Assembly: GCA_030704615.1 (NCBI GenBank)
Contig: CM060731.1
Span: 84,736,756-84,796,755, forward strand
Direction: 5' to 3'
DNA length: 60,000 bases
DNA from: Takakia lepidozioides
Taxonomy: Eukaryota; Streptophyta; Takakiopsida; Takakiales; Takakiaceae
Shown: piece after piece, positions 22,040-33,059 of the stretch
Position numbering within the stretch: position 1 is the first letter of the stretch
Layout of the letters: each line of letters starts with the position of its first letter
Notes under the pieces: generated by a model
The model's database searches: none
What the model was told of the DNA's origin: nothing
The model's input: only the letters and a program-made list of their open reading frames with translations
Made by a program: the position numbers and the translations under genes

Positions 22040-25000
22040 ATGCAGAAGATGTTTGCATGCCTAACCGGAAAGGTGGACGTGCTGGAGGGATCGCAGGAAT
22101 CCGAAGAGCCGCAGGCAGAGTCCGTGGAGCTAGCTGCAGCACGCACACCCAACCGATCCACGAGCACGAGTCTTCCTGTCGGGCCTAGCCCTGTGCGTTT
22201 CAAGGACGCGGCTTCGAAGGGCAAGTCTTTGCAGTTCAAAGCCCCAGAGAGCGACTCGCGTTTGAAGGTCATGGAGAATCGTCAGCAGGGGTCTAGCCCT
22301 TCTCCAGCAAAGACGAAGAAGAAGCAGCCCGTCCTTCAACTTGTTTCTGAACCGGACCAGGCCGTTTCCCCCCCACCTAGGCGAATGAAGCAGATTCAAT
22401 TGCAGCACACACCTTCACCTGCAAGAATGAGGAAGCACAAGGCAATCAGAGGGAGGGCGGGGCAGTCTCCCGCAAAACCGATTCCACGAGCTGAAGCCCA
22501 GTTCCTACTTGATTTCCAGCCTGGTGATGTTGGGGGCGTCTCTGCTGCAACAAGGGCAATGGGATCGACCGATTTCGTCGATGTGGTACCGGAGGAGGGT
22601 GTTGCCTCTCAACGTTCGCAGCAAGACCTGACCACCATTGAGGAAGATCTTCATAATACTGAAGGCCCGGAGGAGGCCTCTGCAATTGCAGAATTGCCCG
22701 CAAAGATTCCCCAGAGTGCAGCTCCAGTTGGGGATGCTCCAGCTGCTCAGCCCCTACCGCCACCAGCACAAATGTCTCCGGAGGAATTCCAAAGTGCAGC
22801 GGATACAATATTGGAGGAGACACATAGTAGCATTGGCAGAGTTCTGGGCAGTAGGGTATTCCAGCGGACTCTTCGAATCCCACTCTGTCGCATGGTCTCC
22901 TTTCCCATCGTCAGGCAGACACTTCCCGGAGATGTGGATAAGCTCAAGTTCGCATTTCGAGAAGGGTACCGTCTAGGTTCGCCAGCCTTCTACGTTTCCC
23001 TTGAGAATGAGGACGGCGAATCTCGTGGACCCACTGCGGATGAATTGTCAACATGGGATACCCACTGGCACACTCGCAACGACGAATTCGAGGCAACACT
23101 GAAGGGTGATCCAGACTTCGGCCATATGTCGGGTAAAATGTTCTTTGTGTGGGACGGGAATCACCGACTTCTTGCCTGGTGGGAGTACATCAAGCAGAAC
23201 CATGCCAAGCACATTGGCTTGCATTACATGGTGGAGTGTGTCATCCTCAAGGTGAAGGCGGCAGACTCCTCCCTGCTCAAGAATGCCATGGCGGACCTCA
23301 ACTCGTAAGATACTCATACCCTCCCAAGCACGTTCAAAATGCAGTGCGCATTTCGGTTTCCAATCTGTTTTGTTTCCGTGCTTTCGTGGACTGAACTGGA
23401 GAGTGTGCCTTGCAGGGTCATTGAAAATGCGTACGTGCATACCCACATGGCACATATGCTGTACAGGGTGAGGAAAACTGGTCTCACTGATCTGCACATG
23501 TTTGCAGAAATGTTGGAGCCCGAGCTCATTCAGAAAGCCGTGGCAAAAACTGACCGGACATGGTATCGTCTCACTATGGATGGAATGGTGGAGGTGATAT
23601 ACGAAGTAAGTCGTCCTCCCATTTCCCTCTGCTCATCCTTCCCCAATTTCCAGTAATCTTTCCACATGAATCAAATGTAACGCTTCTGCAGTTTTTGTTG
23701 GCAGTCAAACATCAAGCTGGATTTGGCCCATGCCAAACGCTTCTTCATGGAAAGTGAGGGGCAGGTCAAAACATTGCAGTCATTGACTGAGCACTTGAAG
23801 GAAGCCGGGGTCAAGTCCAGAACGAAATACAAGTCAAAGCTTGTGAAGCTGGTGGCCATTGTAGATCCGGCACTTGGAAAGGACTTCATCCCCGAGATTG
23901 CAAAACACTATTCTCGGGCCATGCAGCCGACCATGCAGTTGGAGAAACTACATCACCTCTCAACGGCATGTGTTGAAGCGAAAGAAAAGGTGATGTTTCA
24001 ATGCACTGAAGTTCCTTCCTAGCAATAGCCACTCTTCTTCCTGCTCCTGACATTGGATCGGAAATGGCAGACACGGCGGCTGTCGATCTGGAATGCATCG
24101 GAGAATATAAGGACAATGTGGTCTTTTCCACTCGAAGTTTCCGACCCTGCAGTGGATGTGTGGCTCAACCGCATGACTTGGTGGTTCCATGTAATTCAAG
24201 GTACTTCCCCAGATTTGCTTTTCTGAAATGAATTCCCTGAACTGCTACGTGACAATGCATGTGGGAATCGCAGGTAATGACGAATGCGAAAGAGCAAGTC
24301 GTAATGCATACAAATTTGTTCGGCTTGTACGTCAAATGGGATGGAACACAAACATTGGAAGACTACGTGACACGTTTCAGATGTGCGTACAAGGACAACC
24401 TCTTCGTCAGGGAGCTGCAGACAGCAAGAAGGAGCGTGGAGTTTACACATCAGGAGGGAGTGGGAAAAGCTGCAATGCGAATTGTTTACAGGTGAAGCCC
24501 AGCTGTCCTTGTATGCAAAGCCTGGTTATGAGGTTTGTCTGGGAAATGCGGCACCGCATTCGCATTTTAAAGTTTTCGGTTGCACTCTGCGAGTACGTTG
24601 GTCTCAACTTTTGCTTACGCATGCTGACTGCCCTGCAGGTATATGAAATACGTGCTTCTTCAGACAGGGGCCCTGGCTCAAGAGCCCCCGTTCTCCATAG
24701 CTTGGACCGTGGCGGGCCCAAGCTGTGTCTACACACCCGAGATGCAGAAACAATGGCATGCCGCGCATCTGGTTGGATGCCCGTGGTACCTGGACATGTC
24801 TGGTGGAATTATTGACGAGTCTCAGAAAGATCTGCACGCGAAAGCAGAAGAGAAGAGAAAGGAAAGACGTGTCCCTGCTTGGCCAGAGTCGGCAAAGGAA
24901 GCTGCTGCTCTGGAACAATCCAGAAAGGCAGCTGAGATGGCACAGAAGACGGTGGATGCAGCTGTGCAGGCTCAACAGAAGGGGTCCAAGAAGCGGACTC

Positions 25001-26112
25001 GCCAGCAAGGAGCAGCAGTTGTGACACCCAAGAAAACAAAGAAGCAGAAACAGATAGTGCAGGTAGAGGGTGAGGAAGAGGACTCCGATGGAGACTTTGC
25101 AACCAGCCCACCCCCTGAGACGCAGCCAAAATCCCCCGTGCCCACCGTTGTCACGAGAGGGACGAGAACTGGCTCGGCAAAGAAGGCACTCTTCAACCCC
25201 CCGGGGGGGCACCCTTTCGAGCCGGTGGAAATGAAGAGGCCGAAAGTGGATCCCGATACAGTAGTCCAGTGTGTGAATGAGAGTTTCTTGGCGGCTTTGG
25301 ATGGACGGGTAGCCAAGTTGGCATACATGAAGACCATGGAGGGTCTGAAGGGCAGAGCACTGAAGAAGGCGGCTGCCAAAGAGCCTTCCGACACCCCTGG
25401 GTTTCTGAAGATGGTCTCGTTCTTTGAGAGGGTGTGTGCAGACAAGGATTGCAGGAGGGGCGGAAATGTCACCGAGTGGTCTTGCGATATGATCATCTTG
25501 GATATTCCGGACGGAGAGCCTGTCGAAGGACTGCAAGCTTTGCCATCTTGGAACAGGTACTCCGAGGACTTTTGGAAGAAAGGATTCGGGCTCGCCCGCA
25601 TGGTGTTGGATGACAAAGGCTGTGTGGTTGTCCTGGCGAGCAGAGGCAAAAACACGCAGACAGGAATTGCGAAGTGGACCCGCAAGAGCGCCGTGCCAAT
25701 TCTGAAAAAGAAGTGGACGTGCATCAACACATTGGGCCTTCGGTCGGAAGGGAAGAAGGTAATTACGACATTGCCACTCGTCCTTTCATTTTCTTAGGAG
25801 TTTTGAAATGCGGTGCCGCATTCGATTTCTAATCGTTCCCCACTGTGTATGCAGACGAAGCAGTTCGATGCATACTGCTTTGTGAAGGAGAACTCCACCT
25901 TTGCTTTCCGGAAGGAGGGATTGTTGGTTGACCCGAACTGCGACCCCATCGATTACGACGTCCTGTTCAACAACGTTCCCACGGAACTTCTCCCTCATAG
26001 CCTCACTTCAACTGAACCCCTGCGGTATTCACGGACTCGAAGCCCTGCCTTCATTCAGACAATTATGAAGACATGCACTGACGTAGAGGGCACAGTGCCC
26101 GATGACTCATGA
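22040..26112 (+). CDS. ParB-like / DNA methyltransferase fusion, element B copy (C-terminally truncated)
   Basis: Seven exons: 22040-23304, 23416-23605, 23705-23989, 24071-24190, 24274-24491, 24639-25758, 25855-26112. All joints are GT-AG and the phases add to 1151 aa without a stop. Exons 2 and 3 equal those of element A in length (190 and 285 nt). Residues 1-240 are low complexity with SPA(K/R) repeats. The ParB/sulfiredoxin-like part is ~240-420 with VWDGNHRLLAW at ~370. CDMIILDIPDGE at ~975 fits methyltransferase motif IV, and YSRTRSPAFIQTIMKTC fits motif X. The frame ends DVEGTVPDDS at the place where element A continues into the SAM-binding ILDLTCGTG. Exons 8-9 of A have no recognisable counterpart before the element end, so this copy should not bind SAM. 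It may still bind DNA through its ParB-like part (inferred). Confidence 0.8.
24535..24570. repeat. Array-type palindrome in methyltransferase intron 5, element B
   Basis: GGGAAATGCGGCACCGCAT lies in the 147-bp intron 24492-24638 and matches the B-type array unit. It is one of two clear array motifs inside introns of this gene. Confidence 0.85.
25803..25828. repeat. Array-type palindrome in methyltransferase intron 6, element B
   Basis: TTGAAATGCGGTGCCGCATT lies in the 96-bp intron 25759-25854, again of B type with a GGTGCC centre. Confidence 0.85.
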
Positions 26113-26593
26113 GCTAGTTCTCAGAGCAGTCGAAGTCCCATTGACAACGTGACTTGTATTCAGAAGGCACAGGGCTAAGGATTTGTTTGCACAATCAGCA
26201 CAGTAAACGTGCTTCAAATGCAATTCATGTGGATCAATAAAAACCCCATTGTGCCCTCTTTTTGTTCTATTCTGTATCCATCGTTCCCAGAATGCATCAT
26301 TCCTCATTTCGTTTGGGATTGGGAGTGTGGGTGGATTTTGCAAGTGGCTGGTAGGCTGAAATGGGCCCCTATTGTACATAGCAGTACCACCCTACCATTC
26401 GCGAAACATTGCCTTTCAATATGTAATTCTAAAAAACATTGCCGAACCTCCTTCATCGGGAGGTCCTTCTCCCCCTATGACCGTCCTAAACCCTATTCCC
26501 GCGGACACTCATTTCCGGAAAATAGTTTTGCTCATGTTTTTTTCGACACTTACGACTCTGCTCATGGCTCATGGCTCATGAAATAACAGCCCC
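26113..26593. repeat. Element B right subterminal zone and terminal inverted repeat
   Basis: No relic of the lost methyltransferase exons is visible. Near the end are ACCCTATTCCCGCGGA (26492-26507, inverse of the ACGGAAATAGGGT motif at the left end of A), then GCTCATGTTTT and GCTCATGGCTCATGGCTCAT up to the terminal repeat. Confidence 0.75.
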
Positions 26594-26602
26594 CCCCCGG
26601 AC
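26594..26602. repeat. Target-site duplication of element B, right copy
   Basis: CCCCCGGAC, matching 15195-15203. Confidence 0.8.
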
Positions 26603-27120
26603 TGCGACGTGTCATTTTCAGATGAGGACAGGTGTAGGGACGTACGCATGCCACAATGAGCCACGTGTTGACATTGAGCAATACCACGTGTTGGAATCTA
26701 ACAACTTTTCGAGTGTCATGGATCTGACTGTGGATGCGTTCGTACCCAGACACGTGGCGCTCTCTGTATGATTTTATGTAGGAATGAGAAACTACCTTGG
26801 TCATGTGCATGACCATTTTTCAAATTTTCGGTGGTCGTGGATCTGACTCAAGGCTCCTTGAGTGGCTACGTGGCGCATAGTATATGGTGTGAATTTGAAA
26901 TTTGAAAGGTATTTGAGTCATGAGCATGACCTCATTGGTTTGAGGTCATGAACATGACTGGACACGTGTAACGCTTTGCATGGCTGTTACAACTAGTTGA
27001 GTCATGGGCATGACCCATCCTACTCCACATGTAGTATTATAACTAGATCGAATTTTTAATATTTACTTTAATAGTGTTTTTTTTAAATAATAATTTAAAT
27101 AAATTTTCAAAGAACAGTGG
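26603..27120. repeat. Sequence with recurring GTCATGNNCATGAC palindromes
   Basis: Four 16-bp palindromes of the form RGTCATG-NN-CATGACY occur at ~26798, 26917, 26944 and 27000, mixed with CACGTG-type sites (CCACGTGTTG, GACACGTG). The 3' part (27050-27120) is AT-rich. No gene is seen. The palindromes look like the subterminal zone of another, unidentified element. Confidence 0.55.
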
Positions 27121-27679
27121 ACAGTGGAATAATTTGTATTGTTTGTTATTGATGGAAAATATGATAGGAAGACACCGTGTTTAAAGTCTGTGCGCAGTGC
27201 TGAAGGATCAACACCTTACTGTTTGAAAGAATCTAATCTCTCAACGGTAGCCCAACTACCCACTGCACATATATGGATCCAAAAAAGTGACAGACCGAGC
27301 ACCTTCCTCCTCGCTGATTGTCAATAACATGCCTCCTTCTGCCCCAAGACCTTCTGCCTCCTTCCTTACAAGAGATCAAGATCGCATGACCTGCACAGGA
27401 ATGCACACATTTATAAGCAGATCAACAACAAGCCGAATGGGTGGCAAGTCAATTTCATAGCTCCCGTGAAATATGTTTATGGGCTCTGAGGACACCACAA
27501 ACTATAGTCAGTGAAACAAGCACAACCTCAAGACTGGTTCCCCGTTTATTACATACCAACACAATCACCAACAGTACATGCATCTTCCTCATTAGGAATC
27601 AACATGAGACCTGGTACCACTCATTTCTGGGGCTCTTGTTATTTGTAGATAGATAGGTTCATCAAATATATGGTTCAAA
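27121..27679. other. No recognisable gene
   Basis: Only short open frames without family similarity; composition is moderately AT-rich. Confidence 0.4.
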
Positions 27680-27689
27680 AACTAAGGCA

Positions 27690-27882
27690 CGTTAGTTATC
27701 TTACATGCATAGTGCCCTTTAAGAATACCTTGACAAAACCAGTCTTTAAACCACGGATCAAAGTAAAGGGTCTCATTACCTGAGCTATAAGAATAGATAT
27801 GAATGGGACGATTATACATCTCCGCCATTGCTTGAATTCCAGGTTGTTCCCATAGACCTTCAAACAGTTGCATACACAACTA
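27690..27882 (-). pseudogene. Possible OTU-type deubiquitinase exon remnant
   Basis: The minus-strand frame reads QLFEGLWEQPGIQAMAEMYN followed by RPIHIYSYSS. This resembles the OTU cysteine protease segment E-I-Q-A-M-(A/S)-E-M-Y-N-R-P-I-(H/E)-(V/I)-Y, which precedes the catalytic His region. A good donor (CAG before GTAATG, + positions 27780-27778) ends the segment. No other OTU exons, and neither the catalytic Cys nor the His box, were found nearby, so this is probably a captured or decayed exon. OTU enzymes remove ubiquitin from proteins. Confidence 0.45.
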
Positions 27883-28089
27883 ACTCAATACCAACATGTG
27901 CTCCAAAAGAGAGAGACAGAAAAATCAAATCATAAATCCATTACAAAGAGCCGCGGGCTTTGACATCACATGCAGATTTTCCCAATACATTCTCCATACT
28001 GAACTAGCATATATTTCTCAAAGTTAAAAAATATCAGATTTGGTAGCTGGTCTCAACATCATTCCAATATTGACTCGCCAGTGGAGATC

Positions 28090-28350
28090 TTCATATAAAC
28101 AACCCATGCAACCCATGATCACAGCAAATGGACACGAGTACGATGGTGACTGGATAGAAGAACATCCCCCATCCCACGCATCCCACGCCCCTGCTGTGCA
28201 TACCCTGCAAGCATCGCACTCCATGACACCACATCTCGTTCAGCCATAGTATTGAATAGTACTCCCTGTGCATCCTCGATCCGACCCCATTTGGCATACC
28301 ATGTCCACCAGGGCAGTTTTCAGAATGACTCCTGGTAATCTGACAGGCAT
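28090..28350 (-). pseudogene. PPR protein fragment, heavily decayed
   Basis: On the minus strand the DNA matches the PPR units at 34.2-34.95 kb (same CATACC...CCACCAGGGCAG and GACACCACATCTCGTTCAGCC stretches), encoding the decayed equivalent of VDMYAKCGSIEDA..VFNTMAERDVVSW. The frame is broken. Confidence 0.6.
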
Positions 28351-31000
28351 TCACCTTTTTGACTTCATCCCTACAGGAAGTATGATGGCGGGGAAGCCCT
28401 ACGGGTGCTGTGGGAAGTAGAATGGTGTGGTGTGTGCAATAGGGAGCTTGGCACGCGTGCATTGAGGTATATCGATTGAGGAGCATGGTGTGGCATGAGG
28501 TGCGGCTGACAGAGGAGGAGCAATGCTTGGAAGGGTGTGCAGCTGCGATTACAGGGAAGCGATGCCGTCTTTTGATGATCTATTTCTGAAAGATCAACTC
28601 ACGAGGGAAGGACTTGCTTTGAAGAAGGGGAGTGGTGCAGGACGATTCATAAAGGGCAAGGGAGGCTTGATGCCATGTGCTACTGACAGAAGTGATGGAA
28701 GTTAGAGGCGGTGCCGCCTTTGATTTAATCTCTGAAGGTGTGGGAGTTGCGGGGAAAGTAGCTCGGCGTCATGGTGCAGCTACCAACGGAGGGGCAACAG
28801 TACCGCCGTTGCTTTCATGACCACGATCGCGGGAGGATGGGCTTCAAGGCAGGCAGCTTGGCATCCTGTGCAACCGCCAGATGAGGGGAACAGATCCGTT
28901 GTGTGTTTATGCTTCCTTCTTGCCAATTTCTGACGGTTGAGCTTACGGTAGAGGAGCAGAGTTGGTAAGTGACTTGGATCACCTGTAGATAGGGTTATGA
29001 AGGATGCATGTACAGAGTAGAGAAATATCTGAGATGCGGACTAGCTTCTGTGTTAGCATGTGTTTTGCTTTAGGGTAGGTTGGCAGGAATGCTGGCGGAT
29101 GATCTAGCCACGGTGGCGAGTGTTGGGAAGCGCCAGTACAGAAGCAGGATAAATCGAGCTGTGGGAGGCATTGCCGAGAGCGACGACAGCAGTTGATTGC
29201 GGGCAGGTCTGTTTATGACAAGGCAAGAAAGACGGCGGATGAACCGGCATATGAGATCTTTGATTTTGGATAAGCGCGGGTGAGGGCCAGTGACAACAGG
29301 CAGTGTGGAGCTGCTGACAAGAAGGGTGGGTGTCAGTTCATGCAAGCAACCCACCACTTCAGTTTGAGTATAAATCAGTTAAGTCAGAGGTCGGGGCTTC
29401 TTCTTCTTCTTCTTCTTCTTTCACTTAGGAATAGTTGTTGTGGAATTTTGGTAGAGACACTCTCAATGGAAATGAGAGAGATAGAAAAAGGATTTTGGAA
29501 AATGGAAGGAGATTGTGGAGACGAATGGATCTGATGCATATGTCTGTGGGAGTGCTGATCGAGGGCAGATGTAGTTCACCCACAATGACAGAATGGTTGC
29601 TATTTGTTTTGTTTTTGTTCCTTTGGCTTCAGCATTATGAATCTGAACCACAATGCGGCTCTGGGATTTTGATGGTTAGATGTACATGCAATCCAGTATA
29701 GTTGATGTGAGCACTAGTGAGGGTTAGCTATGATTTCTTTGTAAACAGAAAGAGGAAGGTGTGGATGGCTGGATGCAAGGAGTAGGGCACATTGAATCAT
29801 AATGCTTGCACACTGCAAGGCAATTAGATTTCAAGAGGGCAATGTACCTACTATGGGGGTAGGTTGTAGCTATTCTGAAAGAAGATATCAGGTGGCATGC
29901 ATTTGTTCCCTACTACTTGTATCAATCAGCTTAGGAACATTCATGGACTAAGATCTGCAATCAGTGGGGCATAAGGGTCTTTCAAATAGTTAAAATGCAG
30001 TTTTAAGGAGGAGTTAAAAGTGGGGGCTCTGTGATATCATGCCCTCTTCATGCAAAGGGAAAGAGAAGAGAAATCTGAAATAGAGAAGCTAGGGTTCTGC
30101 ATTTTGATTTAAGTAGATGTGAATGATGTCAAAACACCATGCATCAGTGTACAATCCATGGGCAGGATATGAAGGGGTAGCAATGTCATGCCAAAGGGGA
30201 TCTGTTTTTTAGATAGTTGTAGTATTAATAAAGAAGGAAAATGAGAGCTCATGTGTAGAAACTAGGGCCTTTGCATTCTGGTTTATAGTAGAGTAAGTGG
30301 CAAACATATTTCTGCATCACTTACCTAGTCCAAGTATGGGCCAGTGGGGTATCTCTGATATGTTTACACTGTGGATAGGATCTGTTTCTGTATAAGGTAC
30401 ACCCTGTGATTTTCCAATGATGACATCTGTAGGGAAGAAGAACCCTGGCATATATGATGATCTGTTCACTAAAGAGACCCAATAACAATTTAGATAACCT
30501 CAGCCCTGTCCATGTCTTCTCTTCCGCTGCGGCGTGGATAAGGGTATAAAGTCTCTGGTCATAAATAGATTTAGAATGAATTAAGTAGGGTCTGAGTCAT
30601 TTTAGAAAGAGCAAGTAGGTTGATGTCATAGGGCAGGGCCATGGATCACTGCTCAAGAAACAATTAACTATAGTTTACCAGAAGGGTTTCATGCCCCTTC
30701 CTTTTCACACTACAGTGTGGCTTTTCCTTAATGTAGGATGTGAAGAAGTTTGTCTATCCTGCAAATGTGGGCTTTTGGCTCCTGTTAGTACGGTATTCTT
30801 CCTGATGTTTACAAGGTTCTTGGGAGAATCAGCTTGGTCTTAGCAGCCCACTGATTCATTTCCTGATTCAACCTATTTCAGCCTGTTTTGCCCTCTTATC
30901 AGACTCGGGTCTGATATGCATATGGAAATCTGTAAGTTAGCTCGTTGGTGCAAGAGAGAGAGTCAGCTTGGTCTTAGCAGGCCGTGCCATGTTCAAAGTT
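28351..31000. other. No recognisable gene; a short (TTC)n microsatellite
   Basis: A run of about eight TTC units lies at 29398-29421. The open frames are short and unconserved. Phrases such as CTTGGGAGAATCAGCTTGGTCTTAGCAG near 30820 recur at ~30960 and 31410, showing local duplication. Confidence 0.45.
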
Positions 31001-31009
31001 GGAATTGTA

Positions 31010-31145
31010 CCTAATGTCATTCTGAACACTGCCTGGCAGCTCTGGAAAAGGGGAAAGAGGTCGACATGTTTGCAAAATGAAGGCCTTGCTTGGTGCTTGC
31101 AGAATCCATGGCAATGTGGAGATGGCTGAACGTGCGGCATGAAGG
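31010..31145 (+). pseudogene. PPR E-domain fragment
   Basis: AAAATGAAGGCCTTGCTTGG and what follows encode MKALLGACRIHGNVEMAERA, the standard start of the E region of plant PPR editing proteins, preceded by a fragment of an ALEKGKEVH-like repeat. The same segment occurs at 55503-55565. The fragment ends at once. Confidence 0.65.
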
Positions 31146-31674
31146 TACCTTCTTCAACACATTTCACCTTGTTTTTCCCTGTTACCAGAGTAGTCCCTAA
31201 ATTTTCATGTAGAATTCTGCAAGTTAGCTCGTTTGTGATGTAAGGTTGCATGAGTTTTATACCGATCCTTCACGATGGTGGGACAACCGCAATCACCAAG
31301 TGTGGCTTTTCTTAATGTACGATGTGAAGAAGTTCGTCCATCCTGCAAAGGTGGGCTCTTCGTACCTGTGAGTACCATGATTTGGTATTCCTCCTAATGT
31401 TTACAAGGTTCTTGGGAGAGTCAGCTTGCAGGTCTTATCAGGCCGTGTTTCAATCTCTGCCTGCTCAGCTGCACCGTGGTGGTTCTCACAGACCAATCCG
31501 ACATTACCTGACTACAGACAAACAACACGCACAAGAGGTCATTTTGGGTTGATGGTCGGTCAAATCCTCCATGGGTCAAGGACAATGTGGTGAGGGCACA
31601 TTTCAGCCTGTTTTGCCCTCTCATCAGACTTGGCCTTGAGATGCATGTTGAATTCTGCATGGGTGATAAGTAGG

Positions 31675-32520
31675 GTTGGGTGTTTGCTGGAACAATTGTA
31701 GGCTGTCATTGTCAGCCGCTAGCAGCAAGGGAAGGATGTATGCATGATTTGTGCAGAGCTTGGATAGCTGAGGGAGCAGGGGTAGAGTGGGGCCGGTCCA
31801 GATTCATCCAAGAGGGCGGGACTTCAAGCTCACGATTACCTATAATTCCCTGTGGATCAATAGCTGCAAGAAACCTGCATGGGTAGATGGTCAACTGGAA
31901 GCCGCAGCAGCAACGACACAATTGGTAAAATCAGGCAATGCTAATGAAGGCACCTTCTTCAACACACTTTCATCCTGTTTTTCCCTCTTATCAGAATTGG
32001 CCCTAAATTTTCATGTTGAATTTCGCAAGTTAACTGGTTGAGTGAACCTTTGATAGTTTGGAGTGACTTTGACATGGTACTGCCAATGTGACAACATGGA
32101 AGTATCTAGTTCTAAACAGGTAACAGCTGAGACGAGGAGAAGCTGTGGAATGGATATTTTTTCTGACCCCAGTCAATGGTGCGATAATCGAGGCAAAAAG
32201 GTGAAATGCCTGTTGGATTACAGAGAGTAGCAGATGCAATTGACCATAGTGATAAGTTGAGTTGGGTGTTCCCTAGAACAAATATAGGCTGTCATTGTCA
32301 GGTGTTAGCAACAAGGCAATGATGTATGCATGATTTGTGCAGCGGCATGGATAGCTGAAGGAGCAGGGATAGAGTCTGGGTCCAGATTCATCCAAGAAGG
32401 CCGGACTTCAAGCTCCAGATTATCTATGATTCCATGTGGATCAATAGCTACAAGAAACCTGCTGCATGGGTAGATGGTCAACTAAAGGTAGCAGCTGCAG
32501 TTGACAAAATCAGGCACCTC
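31675..32520 (+). repeat. Dispersed ~600-bp repeat, two tandem copies
   Basis: Copies start near 31690 and 32285 (GGCTGTCATTGTCAG). They share GATAGCTGAGGGAGCAGG, CAGATTCATCCAAGAG, CAAGCTCCAGATTACCTATG and TGGGTAGATGGTCAACTG. Further copies are at 56120-56640 and 56690-57130 (same strand) and an inverted partial copy at 33945-34090. The second copy here runs directly into PPR-derived sequence. Nature unknown; no coding function seen. Confidence 0.8.
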
Positions 32521-32539
32521 AACTATGACCACAGCTTCT

Positions 32540-32860
32540 GAAAGAGGATCAAGAGAGGTGGCTGAACGAGATGTGGTCTTTTGGAGTGCCATGATTGCAA
32601 GGTATGTGCAGCATGGGTATGGGATTAAGGCTTTGGAAACCTAGGAGCAAATAATGTGGGATGGGATGAAGCAAGACCAGGTCATGTTCATTTGTGTTTG
32701 TAATATACATATGGGAGCCTAGCAGCCCTGGGAAGGGGCAAAGAGGTTCATGGTGACATTATCAAAGCTGGAATTGTACCAGATGTCATTATGAACATTC
32801 CCTTGGTGTACATCTACATCAAATGTGAGCTTGGCAGCCTTGGCCAGATAAGAACATGAA
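32540..32860 (+). pseudogene. PPR repeat fragment
   Basis: Frames spell remnants of VAERDVVFWSAMIARYVQHGYG, QMMWDGMKQDQVMFICV and GKEVHGDIIKAGIVPDVIMN, i.e. one or two PPR units (35-residue helical repeats that read organelle RNA). Stops and frame shifts break them. Confidence 0.6.
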
Positions 32861-33059
32861 GAGGGCTTACAATTTCGTTCGCTCGGGCGTAGACATTGCG
32901 CAATGAGAAGAAGGTAGGAAAGTAGTTCAGTGTTCCTAGCATGCATGCGGAGACGCCGTGTAGAAGTTAGGCTGAGACTTTTATCATGGCTGGATTTTGT
33001 TGACAGTGTTCCAACACTTACTCTCTGGGATTTTATTTTATTTTGTGGAGCTTGAATCC

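Larger units (their letters stand above)
15204..26593. mobile_element. Element B: 11.4-kb MULE-like transposon of the same family as A, inverted
   Basis: The left end (GAGGTTTACTATTTCATGAGC less one base) and the inverse of the right end (GGGGCTGTTATTTCATGAGC) match those of element A. Order: subterminal palindromes (15.2-16.0 kb), transposase on the minus strand (16046-19867), palindrome array (20040-21530), ParB-methyltransferase gene on the plus strand (22040-26112), right subterminal zone. The gene order and intron positions equal those of A in mirror image. Protein identity between copies is moderate, so they represent distinct subfamilies rather than a recent duplication. Confidence 0.9.
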
